Assembly: GCF_000377565.1 (NCBI RefSeq)
Contig: NZ_KB898360.1
Coordinates: forward strand, 124,001 to 188,000
Direction: 5' to 3'
Source: Rhizobium sp. 2MFCol3.1
GTDB lineage: Bacteria > Pseudomonadota > Alphaproteobacteria > Rhizobiales > Rhizobiaceae
Length of the DNA stretch: 64,000 bases
A program made the position numbers and the translations under genes. The notes under the pieces are model-generated. The model searched no databases, was not told the origin of the DNA, and saw only the letters and a program-made list of their open reading frames with translations. Positions 37,324 to 46,673 of this stretch are shown in pieces. Position 1 is the first letter of the stretch. Every line of letters begins with the position of its first letter.

Positions 37324-37949
37324 CGAAGTGCTCCAAACAGGTAGACGACGGTGAAGACGCCGATCCAGATGATGTCGAGGAAGTGCCAGAACATCGACAG
37401 GCACATCAGGCGACGCTTGTTGTCCTCATTCAGTCCGCGCTGGGCGATCTGTACCAGCAGCGTGACCAGCCAGATCAGGCCGAACAGGACGTGCAGGCCG
37501 TGCGTCCCGACCAGCGTGAAGAAGGCCGACAGGAAGGCGCTGCGCTGCGGCGTGGCACCTTCTGATATCAGCGACGAGAACTCGTAGAGTTCCACGCAGA
37601 GGAACGCCGCGCCGAGCAGGCCGGTGACGGCAAGCAGCCGCCACATCTGCGCGGTGCGACCTGCAGCCATCGCCTGCATGCCGATCGAAAGCACGATCGA
37701 CGATGCGAGCAGGAAGCCGGTGTTCAGCGCTACCAGCGGCAGCTCGAACAGGTGCTGCGGTGGAGGCCCACCCGCATAATTGCGGCTGAGCGTTCCATAG
37801 ACGGCGAACAGCGAGGCGAAGATCAGCGCATCGCTCATCAGGTAGATCCAGAAGCCGAGCATCGTGGCGCCGCCACTGTGGTAATGCTCCTCGGCTTCGG
37901 GCTGGTGGTAGACGCGCGGGGCGTCCTTGTTGACGAGTTGAATGGTCAT
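37320..37949 (-). CDS. cyoC: Cytochrome o ubiquinol oxidase subunit III
   Basis: A 209-residue subunit with five predicted helices, recognised by LGFWIYLMSDALIFASLFA, CVELYEFSSLI, THGLHVLFGLIW and the closing FWHFLDIIWIGVFTVVYL. The ATG at 37949 lies one base after the cyoB stop. It supports the catalytic core of the quinol oxidase in the inner membrane. Confidence 0.95.
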   Translation of the reverse strand: MTIQLVNKDAPRVYHQPEAEEHYHSGGATMLGFWIYLMSDALIFASLFAVYGTLSRNYAGGPPPQHLFELPLVALNTGFLLASSIVLSIGMQAMAAGRTAQMWRLLAVTGLLGAAFLCVELYEFSSLISEGATPQRSAFLSAFFTLVGTHGLHVLFGLIWLVTLLVQIAQRGLNEDNKRRLMCLSMFWHFLDIIWIGVFTVVYLFGALR

Positions 37950-37950
37950 G

Positions 37951-39951
37951 TCAGGCCCTCGCTGCCGGCTGCTGCGCACGCTTGCCTTCGGTAAGCGCGA
38001 TCGCATCGGCCGGAATGTAGTGATCGCGGCTGTAGTTGAAGGTGTGGACGATCGAGACGACGAGGATGCCGGCGAAGCTGATGGCCGCCAGCCACCACAT
38101 GTACCAGATCATGCCGAAGCCCAGTGCCGTGGCGAGTGCCGCAACGACGACGCCGGTGGCTGTATTGCGCGGCATGTGGACGGGGCGGAAGCCTTCGGTC
38201 GGATGCTTGTAGCCATGCTCCTTCATGTCGTGCCAGGCGTCGAGTTCATAAACGACGGGCGTGATCGCGAAGTTGTAGGCAGGCGGAGGCGATGTGGTCG
38301 ACCATTCCAGCGTACGGCCGCCCCAGGGGTCGCCGGTTACATCACGCAGCTTGTTGCGCTTCACGATGCCCATGACGATGGCCATGACGAAACCAAGCAC
38401 ACCGATGAGGATGATCACGGCGCCGATCAGCGCGATGACGAAGTAAGGCTGCAGCGTCGGATCGTCGAAGTGGTTGACGCGGCGGGTGGTGCCCATCAGG
38501 CCGACGATGTAGATCGGTGTCCAGGCAACCCAGTAGCCGATGACCCAGCCCCAGAAGGCAACCTTGCCCCAGAACTCGTCCATCTTGAAGCCGAAGGCCT
38601 TCGGGAACCAGTAGGTCATGCCGGCGAAGAGACCGAAGACGACGCCGCCGATGATGGTGTTGTGGAAGTGCGCCACCAGGAACAGCGAGTTGTGCAGCAC
38701 GAAGTCGGCAGCCGGTACGGCGAGCAGAACGCCTGTCATACCACCGACCACGAAGGTCAGCATGAAGGCGACGACCCACATCATCGGCAGTTCGAAGCGG
38801 ATTTCGCCGCGGAACATCGTGAACAGCCAGTTGAACACCTTGGCCCCGGTCGGAATGGCGATCACCATCGTGGCGATCCCGAAGAAGGCGTTGACGCTCG
38901 CACCCGATCCCATGGTGAAATAGTGGTGCAGCCAGACGAGGTACGAGAGAATGGTGATGACGACCGTGGCGTAGACCATCGAACCGTAGCCGAACAGGCG
39001 CTTGCCGGTGAAGGTCGAGGTGATTTCCGAATAGATGCCGAAGGCCGGCAGGATCAGGACGTAGACCTCGGGGTGACCCCACATCCACACCATGTTCCAG
39101 TACAGCATCGCGTTGCCGCCGAGATCATTGATGAAGAAGGCGGTGTCGAGATAGCGGTCGAGCAGCAGCAGGAAGAAGGCTGCCGTCAGCGCCGGGAAGA
39201 TGGCGATGGCAAGAACGTTGCTGCAAAGCGCGGTCCAGGTGAAGACGGGCATCTTCATCAGCGTCATGCCGGGCGCGCGCATCTTGATGACGGTTGCCAC
39301 CATGTTGACGGCCGAGAGCGTGGTGCCGATCCCGGCGATTTCGAGCGACCATAGATAATAGTCGACCCCGGTATCCGGACTGAAGGCCTTCTCAGCCAGC
39401 GGCGCGTAGGACAGCCAGCCGGTGCGTGCGAATTCGCCGACGAACAGCGAGATCATGACAAGCACCGAACCCGCGACCGTCAGCCAGAAGCTGAGGTTGT
39501 TGAGATAGGGGAAGGCGACGTCGCGCGCGCCGATCTGCAGCGGCATGACGAAGTTGACGATGCCGACGACCAGCGGGATCGCCACGAAGAAGATCATGAT
39601 CGTCCCGTGGGCGGTGAAGATCTGGTCATAGTGGCTCGAGTGCAAGAAGCCCTCGTTACCACCGAAAGCAACGGCCTGTTGCAGGCGCATCATCACGGCA
39701 TCCGAGAAGCCACGCAGCAGCATGATGATCGCCAGCACGATATACATGATGCCGATCTTCTTGTGATCGACGGAGGTGAACCATTCTTTCCAGAGATAGC
39801 CCCAGAGCCGGAAATAGGTGAGTGCTGCGACGACGATCAGACCGAGCGCGGCGACCGCGATGAAAGTGCCGACAAGGATCGGCTCGTGGATCGGCAGCGA
39901 TTCGAGCGTAAGCCGCCCGAAGACTGTCGTGGTGAAGCTATGGTCTTGCAT
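37951..39951 (-). CDS. cyoB: Cytochrome o ubiquinol oxidase subunit I
   Basis: A 666-residue heme-copper oxidase core subunit with about fifteen helices. It binds the low-spin heme and the heme-CuB centre: [11 protein letters not shown] (heme ligand region), [12 protein letters not shown] (CuB His with the cross-linked Tyr) and WLHHYFTMG (CuB His pair), then [12 protein letters not shown]. It oxidises ubiquinol, reduces oxygen to water and pumps protons. The start at 39951 ([14 protein letters not shown]) is the family start and overlaps cyoA by 14 bases. Confidence 0.96.
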   Translation of the reverse strand: MQDHSFTTTVFGRLTLESLPIHEPILVGTFIAVAALGLIVVAALTYFRLWGYLWKEWFTSVDHKKIGIMYIVLAIIMLLRGFSDAVMMRLQQAVAFGGNEGFLHSSHYDQIFTAHGTIMIFFVAIPLVVGIVNFVMPLQIGARDVAFPYLNNLSFWLTVAGSVLVMISLFVGEFARTGWLSYAPLAEKAFSPDTGVDYYLWSLEIAGIGTTLSAVNMVATVIKMRAPGMTLMKMPVFTWTALCSNVLAIAIFPALTAAFFLLLLDRYLDTAFFINDLGGNAMLYWNMVWMWGHPEVYVLILPAFGIYSEITSTFTGKRLFGYGSMVYATVVITILSYLVWLHHYFTMGSGASVNAFFGIATMVIAIPTGAKVFNWLFTMFRGEIRFELPMMWVVAFMLTFVVGGMTGVLLAVPAADFVLHNSLFLVAHFHNTIIGGVVFGLFAGMTYWFPKAFGFKMDEFWGKVAFWGWVIGYWVAWTPIYIVGLMGTTRRVNHFDDPTLQPYFVIALIGAVIILIGVLGFVMAIVMGIVKRNKLRDVTGDPWGGRTLEWSTTSPPPAYNFAITPVVYELDAWHDMKEHGYKHPTEGFRPVHMPRNTATGVVVAALATALGFGMIWYMWWLAAISFAGILVVSIVHTFNYSRDHYIPADAIALTEGKRAQQPAARA

Positions 39952-41092
39952 TGGAGCCCTGCTGTTCAGGCGCGGCGAGCGCGCCACTGTTGGTGCCAGT
40001 GTTGGTGCCGGTGTTGGTGTGGTCATGAGCGGCCGGAACGGCGGCGGTGACGTCGCCGGATGTCGAGGTGTGGCTCATGGATGGCATGCCCTGGCTCATC
40101 TGCCCGTCGCTTGACTGCATGGCTGAGTGATCCATGGGCTGCGGCGCGAAGATGCCGCCATTGTCGCGATCAAGCGCACGATCCTTCTTCATGATGTCGG
40201 CGATGCATTCGGTGCCGGCGACCACGCAACGGTTGAGAACGCGGTCAAAGAGACCGGAGGCGACGGTGGAAAAGTGCATGACGGGCACCTTCTCGCTCGG
40301 CTTGTCCAGTTCGACATAACGATCGGTCGACAGCGTCTCGCCCGCGGCCTTTATCCCCGCGGCCCATTGATCGAACCCTGCCTGATCGACACCGTGCAGC
40401 TTGAACCGCATGTCGGAATAGCCGGCGCCGGTGTAGTTGCCCGAATAGCCCCAGCTGTCGCCCGGCGCGTTGAGCACGGCGTGCAGCATCGATTTCATAC
40501 CCGGCATCGCATAGATCATGCCCGCCAGCGTGGGCGCCGAGAAGGTGTTGAACTGGTTGGTCGAAGTAATGGAGAAACGTACGGGGACATCGACCGGGAG
40601 GGCCAACTCGTTGACGGTCGCGATGCCTTGTTCGGGATAGATGAAGAGCCATTTCCAATCCATGGCGACGACCTGGATATCGAGAGGCTTGTGGTCCTTG
40701 GCCAGCGGCTTGTCGGCGGAAATGCGATCGAGGGGGCGGAAGGGATCGAGGCTGTGGGTGGTGATCCAGGTGACCACGCCGAGACACGCGATGATCATGA
40801 GCGGGATCGACCAGACAACCAGTTCGATCGGCGTCGAATGAGTGAAATTCGGATCGTACCTGCCGGGCGCTCGGCCCTTGCGGTATCGGAACGCGAAGAC
40901 CACGATCAGGGTCAGCACCGGAATGACGACGAGAAGCATCATGCCGAGTGCGACGAGGATGAGGTTACGCTCCTGAAGAGCGATATCCCCCGTTGGGTTC
41001 ATCACCACCATATTGCAACCACTGAGAGGAAGCAGCGCAAGAGGTGCGACAAACCGGCGAAAATTTCGTGATATGAATGTTTTCTGGCGCAT
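39938..41092 (-). CDS. cyoA: Cytochrome o ubiquinol oxidase subunit II with Met/His-rich tail
   Basis: A 384-residue lipoprotein (lipobox LSGC, Cys26) with two membrane helices and a periplasmic cupredoxin-like domain without the CuA ligands, as normal for quinol oxidases. FDWKW-type ([20 protein letters not shown]) and [21 protein letters not shown] blocks identify it. The last 70 or so residues form an unusual extension rich in Met, His, Ser and Thr ([18 protein letters not shown], then AAHDHTNTG), resembling copper-binding Met/His motifs. First gene of cyoABCD. Confidence 0.94.
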   Translation of the reverse strand: MRQKTFISRNFRRFVAPLALLPLSGCNMVVMNPTGDIALQERNLILVALGMMLLVVIPVLTLIVVFAFRYRKGRAPGRYDPNFTHSTPIELVVWSIPLMIIACLGVVTWITTHSLDPFRPLDRISADKPLAKDHKPLDIQVVAMDWKWLFIYPEQGIATVNELALPVDVPVRFSITSTNQFNTFSAPTLAGMIYAMPGMKSMLHAVLNAPGDSWGYSGNYTGAGYSDMRFKLHGVDQAGFDQWAAGIKAAGETLSTDRYVELDKPSEKVPVMHFSTVASGLFDRVLNRCVVAGTECIADIMKKDRALDRDNGGIFAPQPMDHSAMQSSDGQMSQGMPSMSHTSTSGDVTAAVPAAHDHTNTGTNTGTNSGALAAPEQQGSNARP

Positions 41093-41126
41093 GCCCGGAA
41101 GCTATGTCGCCCCCCGCGCGGCAGCT

Positions 41127-41149
41127 TTGACATAGATCAAACTTTGATC
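41127..41149. promoter_or_regulatory. FNR/FixK-like site before cyoABCD
   Basis: TTGAC-ATAG-ATCAA (41127-41140) matches the anaerobox TTGAT-N4-ATCAA with one mismatch. It partly overlaps a second perfect palindrome GATCAAA-C-TTTGATC (41135-41149). It is 35 bases before the cyoA start codon, so a bound regulator would probably repress the oxidase operon at low oxygen. Confidence 0.5.
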
Positions 41150-41310
41150 CGTATGACCGTGGATTTCGCTGCGACATTTTTGTGTGCGAACCGAAAATCG
41201 CGGAGTTCGGCCTCAGACGTCAATAAGCCAGCGCGCGGCCGCTTGGCGCCATGAGCGGCCGTTGACACTCCTCCCAATTTCAATTCAGGTGAAGTCAAAG
41301 GGGAGAAACC

Positions 41311-41976
41311 ATGCCCGGCGAACTAACTATGAGGGTTGTGCGCGAAGATTACGCCCGGCGTGTCAGCGTGTATTCTCGTTCTGACGGGAAGTACGAATAT
41401 GTCGAAGAGGTGCTGTCTGAATGGGATGACAGCCCGCCCTCTTGGGTCGCAGAACGTACGTCAGGCATCCTCGCCAGCGCCAAGAATGCCATGGCAGAAG
41501 CCAGACAGATGATAGAATGGATGCGGCTTCCATCGGCAACAAATAGTCGACCCACGGACGTTGACCTACCACTTCGGAGGTGGCGGCCAGTCGGTGTTGC
41601 CGAGCGTGCCCTTATTATACACTTGCTAGGGCAGGAGTTTCCGGGAAGAGCCGAAATCCTCGAACAACTCAATTCTCTGGAAGTTATGCGGATTGGTTTT
41701 GGCAGCAGCCTAAAGCTTCGCAGTGACGGACCGTACGCCGAAGTTAAAGACAGTGACGCTCCATCCTCGCGGCCGAATGACCGTATTCCCGTTGAAGGAT
41801 TTTATGACGACGTCATTGATGAAACTAAGGGAATGTTGGGTATCGCGGCCCTCGTGAGGCTCGCATTGCATGTGACTGGCGGAGAGCTATCAGAACTTGA
41901 AATATACAAAGAGAATGGAAAGCCCATTCTCATCGATCCCTATGAGATTGATCTGTCGAGGGTTCACTTCTACTGA
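41311..41976 (+). CDS. Unknown protein with DUF6984-like C-terminal part
   Basis: A 221-residue cytoplasmic protein with no signal peptide or membrane segment. The second half (about 90-221) has the pattern RPVGVAERALIIHLLGQEFPG ... RIPVEGFYDD ... LALHVTGGELSELEIYKENG, which I read as DUF6984-like; the first 80 residues are unrelated to anything I recognise. The base composition is visibly lower in GC and the codon choice less biased than in the neighbours, suggesting recent acquisition. The ATG at 41311 follows a strong GGGGAG. Its function is unknown; DUF6984-like proteins sometimes occur as immunity proteins, but no toxin gene is nearby. Confidence 0.75.
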   Translation: MPGELTMRVVREDYARRVSVYSRSDGKYEYVEEVLSEWDDSPPSWVAERTSGILASAKNAMAEARQMIEWMRLPSATNSRPTDVDLPLRRWRPVGVAERALIIHLLGQEFPGRAEILEQLNSLEVMRIGFGSSLKLRSDGPYAEVKDSDAPSSRPNDRIPVEGFYDDVIDETKGMLGIAALVRLALHVTGGELSELEIYKENGKPILIDPYEIDLSRVHFY

Positions 41977-42188
41977 AGGGTCCCATCTACTTTGCGATCA
42001 GGGCTCCGCTCCAACGTCCGTTTCGGACCCGACTGCGGTCATTCAACGGCTACCTAAGTCTGGAAAATCGCAGCCGGTGAAGGCAACACCGCGAAAGCCA
42101 TTGCAATGATGCGTGAATGACAATGGTGATCCGCGCCCTAGGGCTGCGGATCACCACGATCGAGATCGTCTTTGATTCTCGTGAACGT

Positions 42189-42317
42189 CTAATTCTGATG
42201 CAGCATCACGGCGGAGGGCGGCGCCCCGTTATCCGTCGTCTTGCTATCGTGGCCGGCCACGACGATGAGCATCACGCAGGCGACCAGCCCGGAGACGAAG
42301 AGCGCTCCATATACCAT
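42189..42317 (-). CDS. Small 42-residue membrane or secreted protein
   Basis: Reads MVYGALFVSGLVACVMLIV, then VAGHDSKTTDNGAPPSAVML and a short polar end. One hydrophobic segment (residues 4-21) would cross the membrane, followed by a short polar periplasmic tail. The ATG is preceded by AGGGAGAACGGACG, a good SD. The composition (GC-rich third positions) fits a real gene. Nothing else occupies this 500-base gap. Function unknown. Confidence 0.6.
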   Translation of the reverse strand: MVYGALFVSGLVACVMLIVVAGHDSKTTDNGAPPSAVMLHQN

Positions 42318-42472
42318 CGTCCGTTCTCCCTGTAGCCCCGAACGTCGACCTTGAGCGGGACCAAACTAAGGGGCCCAAGGTAACCAGAAGCCTAAGCGAC
42401 AGGGTTGAAGGATACTTAAAATGCCGGGCAATCGATTAACCACTATCGTGCCATCCGACCGACCAGACGATC

Positions 42473-43327
42473 TCAGCTCGACCTGAGGCTTCTGACCTTG
42501 GAAAGAATATCGTCCGACAGCGCCGACACCAGCGCCTGGTCCGCCCCCTTGCGCGGCACCAGCACGAACTCGACATCCTCGAGCACGGGCAGCTTGCCCT
42601 TGCCGATCACCTTCAGGCCCGATGGCGCCATGCTGCGCGGCTGCACGAGCACGCCCATGCCGGCGCGCGCAGCCGCCGTCAGCCCGCTGAGGCTCCCGCA
42701 GGTGCAGACGATCCGCCAGGAAATCTGGTGCCGCCCCAGCGCCTCCAGCGAAATCGCCCGCGTAACACTCGGCGGCGGAAAGGCGATCAGCGGCAGCGGC
42801 GAAGCGCTCATGATATGGTCAGGATCGCGCGCCAGCCATACCAGCGGCTCGCGATAGACCAGCCGCCCGCGCGCGTCACCCAGCCGCCGCTTGGCGAGCA
42901 CCAGATCGATCTCGCCATTGTCCTGCATTTCATAAAGCACACCCGAGAGCGCCACCGTCAGCTCCAGATCGACGGACGGGTGCGAGCGTACGAAATCCTC
43001 GAGCACGCCGGGCAGCTGGCTGGTGACGAAATCCTCCGACACCCCGAGCCGCAGCTTGCCGCGCAGGCTGCGCCCGCCAAACAGCGATTGCACCTGCCCC
43101 TCGATCGACAGCATGGCGCGCGCATGCGACAGCAGCGCCTCGCCATCCGTGGTCAGCACCACCTTGTGGGTATCGCGGGCCAGCAGCCGTCGCCCGACAG
43201 AGGTCTCCAGCCGCTGGATATGCTGGCTGACGGTCGATTGCCCGAGCCCCAACCGCTCGGCGGCCAGCGTGAAGCTCCCCATCTGCTCGACGGCGACGAA
43301 GCTGCGCAATTGCGTAAGATCAAGCAT
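42473..43327 (-). CDS. LysR family transcriptional regulator
   Basis: A 284-residue regulator with winged helix FVAVEQMGSFTLAAERLGLGQSTVSQHIQRLETSVG and a LysR ligand-binding domain. It is divergent from the SBF-like transporter gene with 113 bases between starts, so it likely controls that gene. The AT-rich gap contains TTATCCCGC...GCGATAACTGTTAT, a possible LysR-box (T-N11-A type), not assigned with certainty. Confidence 0.93.
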   Translation of the reverse strand: MLDLTQLRSFVAVEQMGSFTLAAERLGLGQSTVSQHIQRLETSVGRRLLARDTHKVVLTTDGEALLSHARAMLSIEGQVQSLFGGRSLRGKLRLGVSEDFVTSQLPGVLEDFVRSHPSVDLELTVALSGVLYEMQDNGEIDLVLAKRRLGDARGRLVYREPLVWLARDPDHIMSASPLPLIAFPPPSVTRAISLEALGRHQISWRIVCTCGSLSGLTAAARAGMGVLVQPRSMAPSGLKVIGKGKLPVLEDVEFVLVPRKGADQALVSALSDDILSKVRSLRSS

Positions 43328-43440
43328 TATTATCCCGCTTTGCGATAACTGTTATTTCTTGCATCGCGTATCATAATGGAAGAAACAGGATTGATCCATC
43401 AAAAGCCGGCTACAATGCCGAACAAGCCGAGACTAAGCCA

Positions 43441-44445
43441 ATGCGCCGTTTCCTGCCCGATACTTTCACGATCCTCCTGGTCTGCACGGTCATCCTTGCA
43501 TCGATCCTGCCGGCAAGCGGCGCCTTCGCGCACTACTTCGGCACGGCGACAACAATCGCGATCGCGCTCCTCTTCTTTCTGCACGGCGCGCGCCTGTCGC
43601 GCGACGTGGTGATCGCCGGCCTGCTGCACTGGCGGCTGCATCTCGTCATCCTGCTCACCACCTTCGGCATCTTCCCGCTGCTCGGCATGGGTCTCGGCTT
43701 CATCCCTGAAACGATCCTGCCGCATTCGCTCTATCTCGGCATTCTCTTCCTCTGCGTGCTGCCGTCGACGGTGCAGTCGTCGATCGCCTTCACCTCGATG
43801 GCCGGCGGCAACGTGCCGGCCGCGATCTGCTCGGCCTCGGCATCGAACATCTTCGGCATGTTCCTGACCCCGCTCCTCGTCGGCCTGCTCTTCTCGGTCG
43901 GCGGCCATGGCGGCTTCTCCTGGGATGCGTTGCTGCAGATCTTCACCCAGCTGCTGCTGCCCTTCATCGTCGGCCAAGTGCTGCAGCCCTGGATCGGCGA
44001 CTGGATCCGCGCCAAGAAGAAGATCCTGATGCCTGTTGATCGCGGCTCGATCCTGATGGTCGTCTACCTCGCCTTCTCGACCGCCGTCGTCGAGGGTCTG
44101 TGGCACACCTTCTCGCTATCAGACATCGCCGTCGTCATCGTCGCCGACATGGTTCTTCTGGCGCTGGTCCTCTGCGCCACCACCTTCGGCAGCCGCCTGA
44201 TGGGCTTCAACGAAGCCGACCAGATCACCATCACCTTCTGCGGCTCGAAGAAGAGCCTGGCGAGCGGTGTTCCCATGGCCAACGTCATCTTCGCCGGCCA
44301 GGCCATCGGCGCCATCGTCCTGCCGCTGATGCTCTTCCACCAGATCCAGCTGATGGTCTGCGCCGTCATCGCCCAAAAATACGCCGCCGCCCACCACCGC
44401 CGCGCCACCGCCGCCGAAGTGGAACAGGCCGCCAACCCGGCGTGA
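43441..44445 (+). CDS. Bile acid:sodium symporter-like (SBF-like) transporter
   Basis: A 334-residue inner-membrane protein with about ten helices. SBF-like signatures are FFLHGARLSRDVV, LPSTVQSSIAFTSMAGGNVPAAICSASASN and the second-half CGSKKSLASGVPMAN. The SBF-like group (distinct from classic bile-acid transporters) transports organic anions in exchange for sodium; the substrate is unknown. Probably controlled by the divergent LysR regulator. Confidence 0.9.
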   Translation: MRRFLPDTFTILLVCTVILASILPASGAFAHYFGTATTIAIALLFFLHGARLSRDVVIAGLLHWRLHLVILLTTFGIFPLLGMGLGFIPETILPHSLYLGILFLCVLPSTVQSSIAFTSMAGGNVPAAICSASASNIFGMFLTPLLVGLLFSVGGHGGFSWDALLQIFTQLLLPFIVGQVLQPWIGDWIRAKKKILMPVDRGSILMVVYLAFSTAVVEGLWHTFSLSDIAVVIVADMVLLALVLCATTFGSRLMGFNEADQITITFCGSKKSLASGVPMANVIFAGQAIGAIVLPLMLFHQIQLMVCAVIAQKYAAAHHRRATAAEVEQAANPA

Positions 44446-44496
44446 CCAGTCGCGCCGCCGATGCGGCGTGACCCGACGCGCCGCCAACCCGGCGTG
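44428..44496. repeat. Three tandem 17-base units, period 26, at the end of the transporter gene
   Basis: GCCGCCAACCCGGCGTG (44428-44444), GCCGCCGATGCGGCGTG (44454-44470) and GCCGCCAACCCGGCGTG (44480-44496) recur every 26 bases. Each can fold as a small hairpin. The first unit contains the stop codon of the transporter gene. Confidence 0.75.
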
Positions 44497-44510
44497 TCGA
44501 ACAACAAAAA

Positions 44511-44537
44511 AAGCGGCGCCCCGTGGGGACGCCGCTT
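44511..44537 (-). terminator. Rho-independent terminator of hsp20
   Basis: On the minus strand AAGCGGCGTCC-CCACG-GGGCGCCGCTT forms a GC-rich stem followed by seven T. It lies 39 bases after the hsp20 stop; it may also stop the convergent transporter transcript. Confidence 0.88.
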
Positions 44538-44575
44538 CGTTGCCATATCCTGGGAGGGATTGGTTCGTTGGTGAC

Positions 44576-45043
44576 TTAGTTGGTAACCTGGGCCTCGATG
44601 GCCTTCGGCGCGCTCACCGGCTCGGCGGCGATCGCGATCTTGCGGGGCTTCATGGCCTCGGGAATGCTGCGAAGAAGGTCGATGTGAAGCAGACCGTTCT
44701 TCAGCGAAGCAGCCGTCACCTCGACATGGTCGGCAAGCTGGAAGCGACGCTCGAAGGTGCGCTTGGCGATGCCGCGATAGAGGAATTCGGAGCCTTCCGC
44801 ATTGTCTTCATTCTTCTCGCCCTTGACGGTGAGAGCATGGGCCTGCGCTTCGATCGAGATTTCGGTTTCGTCGAAACCGGCGACGGCCATGGTGATGCGG
44901 TAGGTGTTTTCACCGGTGCGCTCGATATTGTAGGGCGGGTAGGTCTGGCCCTGGTCGGGCTGGCCCAGGCTGTCGAGCATGGTGAAGAGACGGTCGAAAC
45001 CGACCGTGGAACGATAGAGGGGAGAGAAGTCTACGTGACGCAT
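44576..45043 (-). CDS. Small heat-shock protein, Hsp20/IbpA family
   Basis: A 155-residue alpha-crystallin chaperone. The N-terminus MRHVDFSPLYRSTVGFDRLF is typical of IbpA. The alpha-crystallin domain spans about 37-130 (YPPYNIERTGENTYRITMAVAGF, then LTVKGEK, FLYRGIAKRTFERRFQLADHV and LKNGLLHIDL). It keeps unfolded proteins soluble without ATP. The ATG at 45043 has AGGAGGACATC before it. An RpoH-like promoter and a ROSE-like leader lie upstream. Confidence 0.94.
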   Translation of the reverse strand: MRHVDFSPLYRSTVGFDRLFTMLDSLGQPDQGQTYPPYNIERTGENTYRITMAVAGFDETEISIEAQAHALTVKGEKNEDNAEGSEFLYRGIAKRTFERRFQLADHVEVTAASLKNGLLHIDLLRSIPEAMKPRKIAIAAEPVSAPKAIEAQVTN

Positions 45044-45140
45044 GATGTCCTCCTGAGGAAGCGACTGATTGCGATAAATTGCCCCAAAAACCCCTTGATC
45101 GGCAGCTTCGGGACGGTCCCGCGGACCCGTTCTGGCGTCC
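45044..45140 (-). ncRNA. ROSE-like RNA thermometer in the hsp20 leader
   Basis: On the minus strand the leader ends AGUCGCUUCCUCAGGAGGACAUC just before AUG. UCGCU matches the ROSE motif U(U/C)GCU, and UCCUC can pair with the SD sequence GAGGA, masking it at low temperature. Further upstream, GGUCC-GCG-GGACC and other short stems can form. ROSE elements control small heat-shock genes in rhizobia. Exact ends are inferred from the promoter position. Confidence 0.65.
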
Positions 45141-45148
45141 GCTACCAT

Positions 45149-45178
45149 GAGATGGGTATGGCTTTTTCGGACTTCAAG
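45149..45178 (-). promoter_or_regulatory. RpoH (sigma-32)-type promoter of hsp20
   Basis: On the minus strand, CTTGAA (45173-45178) is the -35 box; CCCATCTC (45149-45156) is the -10 box, 16 bases downstream. Both match the heat-shock consensus CTTGAA-N13-17-CCCATNT. A start of transcription near 45140 would give a leader of about 97 bases. Confidence 0.7.
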
Positions 45179-45514
45179 ACCCTTTCTGAGAGCCGCCCAC
45201 AACCACCGAAAATCCGCGGCCAGCCACCGTGAACCGCGCATGAACACCCGGTTCGGCATCCGTTCAGACGCGCGGGCCTAAAGATTGCGCCATCGGGTTA
45301 CACTGGCTCGATGGCTGGAGTGTATCGTCCCTTCGTCTTCAGCCCGATCTCCGGCCGGCACTGCGCTCCCCTCAGGTCCCGCATGCCGGCCACTTTTTTT
45401 GCGGGCGCGGACGACGCGCATCTCGGGAACGCTTTTTTCTTTGATTTGACAGGCCGATCGCCTATCCGCTTTACTTCTATCCCGAATCCTTTCGAAGGGC
45501 GCGCGCTGACGGCT

Positions 45515-46489
45515 ATGGAACAGGTTCTGTTTTCGACACCCGGCAATCCGGTTCCGGAAAATCGCACGGAAGGCTACTTCGAGACGCATGACGGCCTGAA
45601 GCTGCGCTACGCTGTCTTCCGCTCCCAGGCATCCGTCGCCAAGGGCACCGTGGTGCTGCTGCACGGGCGCAACGAATTCATCGAGAAATATTACGAGACG
45701 ATCCGCGACCTGACCGACAAGGGCCTCTGGGTCGCCACCTTCGATCTGCGCGGCCAGGGCAATTCCGACCGCATGCTGAAGAAGCGTCATTACGGCCATG
45801 TCCGCCGCTTCATCGATTACGAGCACGACCTGGATACCTTCCTCGAGAAAGTCGTGCTGCCCGATACCCGCCTGCCCTTCTATCTATTGGCGCATTCGAC
45901 CGGCGCGCTGATCGCGCTGTCGGCCGCTCCTTATCTGACGACGCGCATCGAGCGCATGGTGCTGACGGCGCCCTTCATCGGCCTCTCGGGCCAGGCCGCT
46001 TCGGCGGGCACCATCCGCTGGCTCGCGTCCGCGGCCTGCGCGCTCGGCCTCGGCTCGCACCCGCTGTCGCGCAAGCTCAGGGAAAAACCCTTCCGCGACA
46101 ATCCGCTGACATCGGACGAGGTCCGCTTCGAACGCAACGTCGCGATCGCGCAGGCAAATCCCGATCTGACGCTCGGTCCGCCCACCGCGCGCTGGCTGGT
46201 CGAATCCTTCAAGACAATCGAGCGCGTGACCGCGCCGAACCACCTCTTTTCAATCACCATCCCGACCGTCGTCATCGCGCCGACGCGCGATACGATCGTG
46301 CCTTACATCGCCCAGGAGCGTCTCTCGCGCTATTTCCGCGCCGGCCAACTGGTGCCGATCAACGGCGCCCGTCACGAAGTATTACAGGAACGTGACGTCT
46401 ACCGGCAGGCAGCACTTGCAGCCTTCCACGCCTTCATTCCGGGCGCGGATGCCGAGGTTTCCGAGGAATTCGAAGGCTTCGGCACCTGA
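45515..46489 (+). CDS. Alpha/beta hydrolase, lysophospholipase/monoacylglycerol lipase type
   Basis: A 324-residue cytoplasmic serine hydrolase (S33/Hydrolase_4 type). The oxyanion motif VVLLHGRNEFIEKYY lies at 46-60. The nucleophile is Ser128 in AHSTG (the usual first Gly is Ala); the acid is the Asp in APTRDTIVP and the base the His in GARHEVLQE. The ATG at 45515 begins MEQVLFSTPGNPVPENR, a typical start; longer frames from 45311 cross a region divergent to hsp20. Confidence 0.88.
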   Translation: MEQVLFSTPGNPVPENRTEGYFETHDGLKLRYAVFRSQASVAKGTVVLLHGRNEFIEKYYETIRDLTDKGLWVATFDLRGQGNSDRMLKKRHYGHVRRFIDYEHDLDTFLEKVVLPDTRLPFYLLAHSTGALIALSAAPYLTTRIERMVLTAPFIGLSGQAASAGTIRWLASAACALGLGSHPLSRKLREKPFRDNPLTSDEVRFERNVAIAQANPDLTLGPPTARWLVESFKTIERVTAPNHLFSITIPTVVIAPTRDTIVPYIAQERLSRYFRAGQLVPINGARHEVLQERDVYRQAALAAFHAFIPGADAEVSEEFEGFGT

Positions 46490-46673
46490 GCCGAAGCGCC
46501 TTAGGCGGGGTCCCCCTCCCCTCTCCACCTGTCCGGCATCGCGAAGTTCCGACCGGAGCGATCACATTTTGAGACAAAAATGTAACGCGGTGTTTGAATT
46601 TTTACGATTGTAAGATATTAGTTACCCACTTTTTCGATAAGGGCTGAACTAATCACATAGGGGGCACCTGGCG

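Noticed and set aside
42117..42335. A 72-codon plus-strand frame
   Set aside because: It is opposite the better-supported 42-residue protein and lacks an SD.
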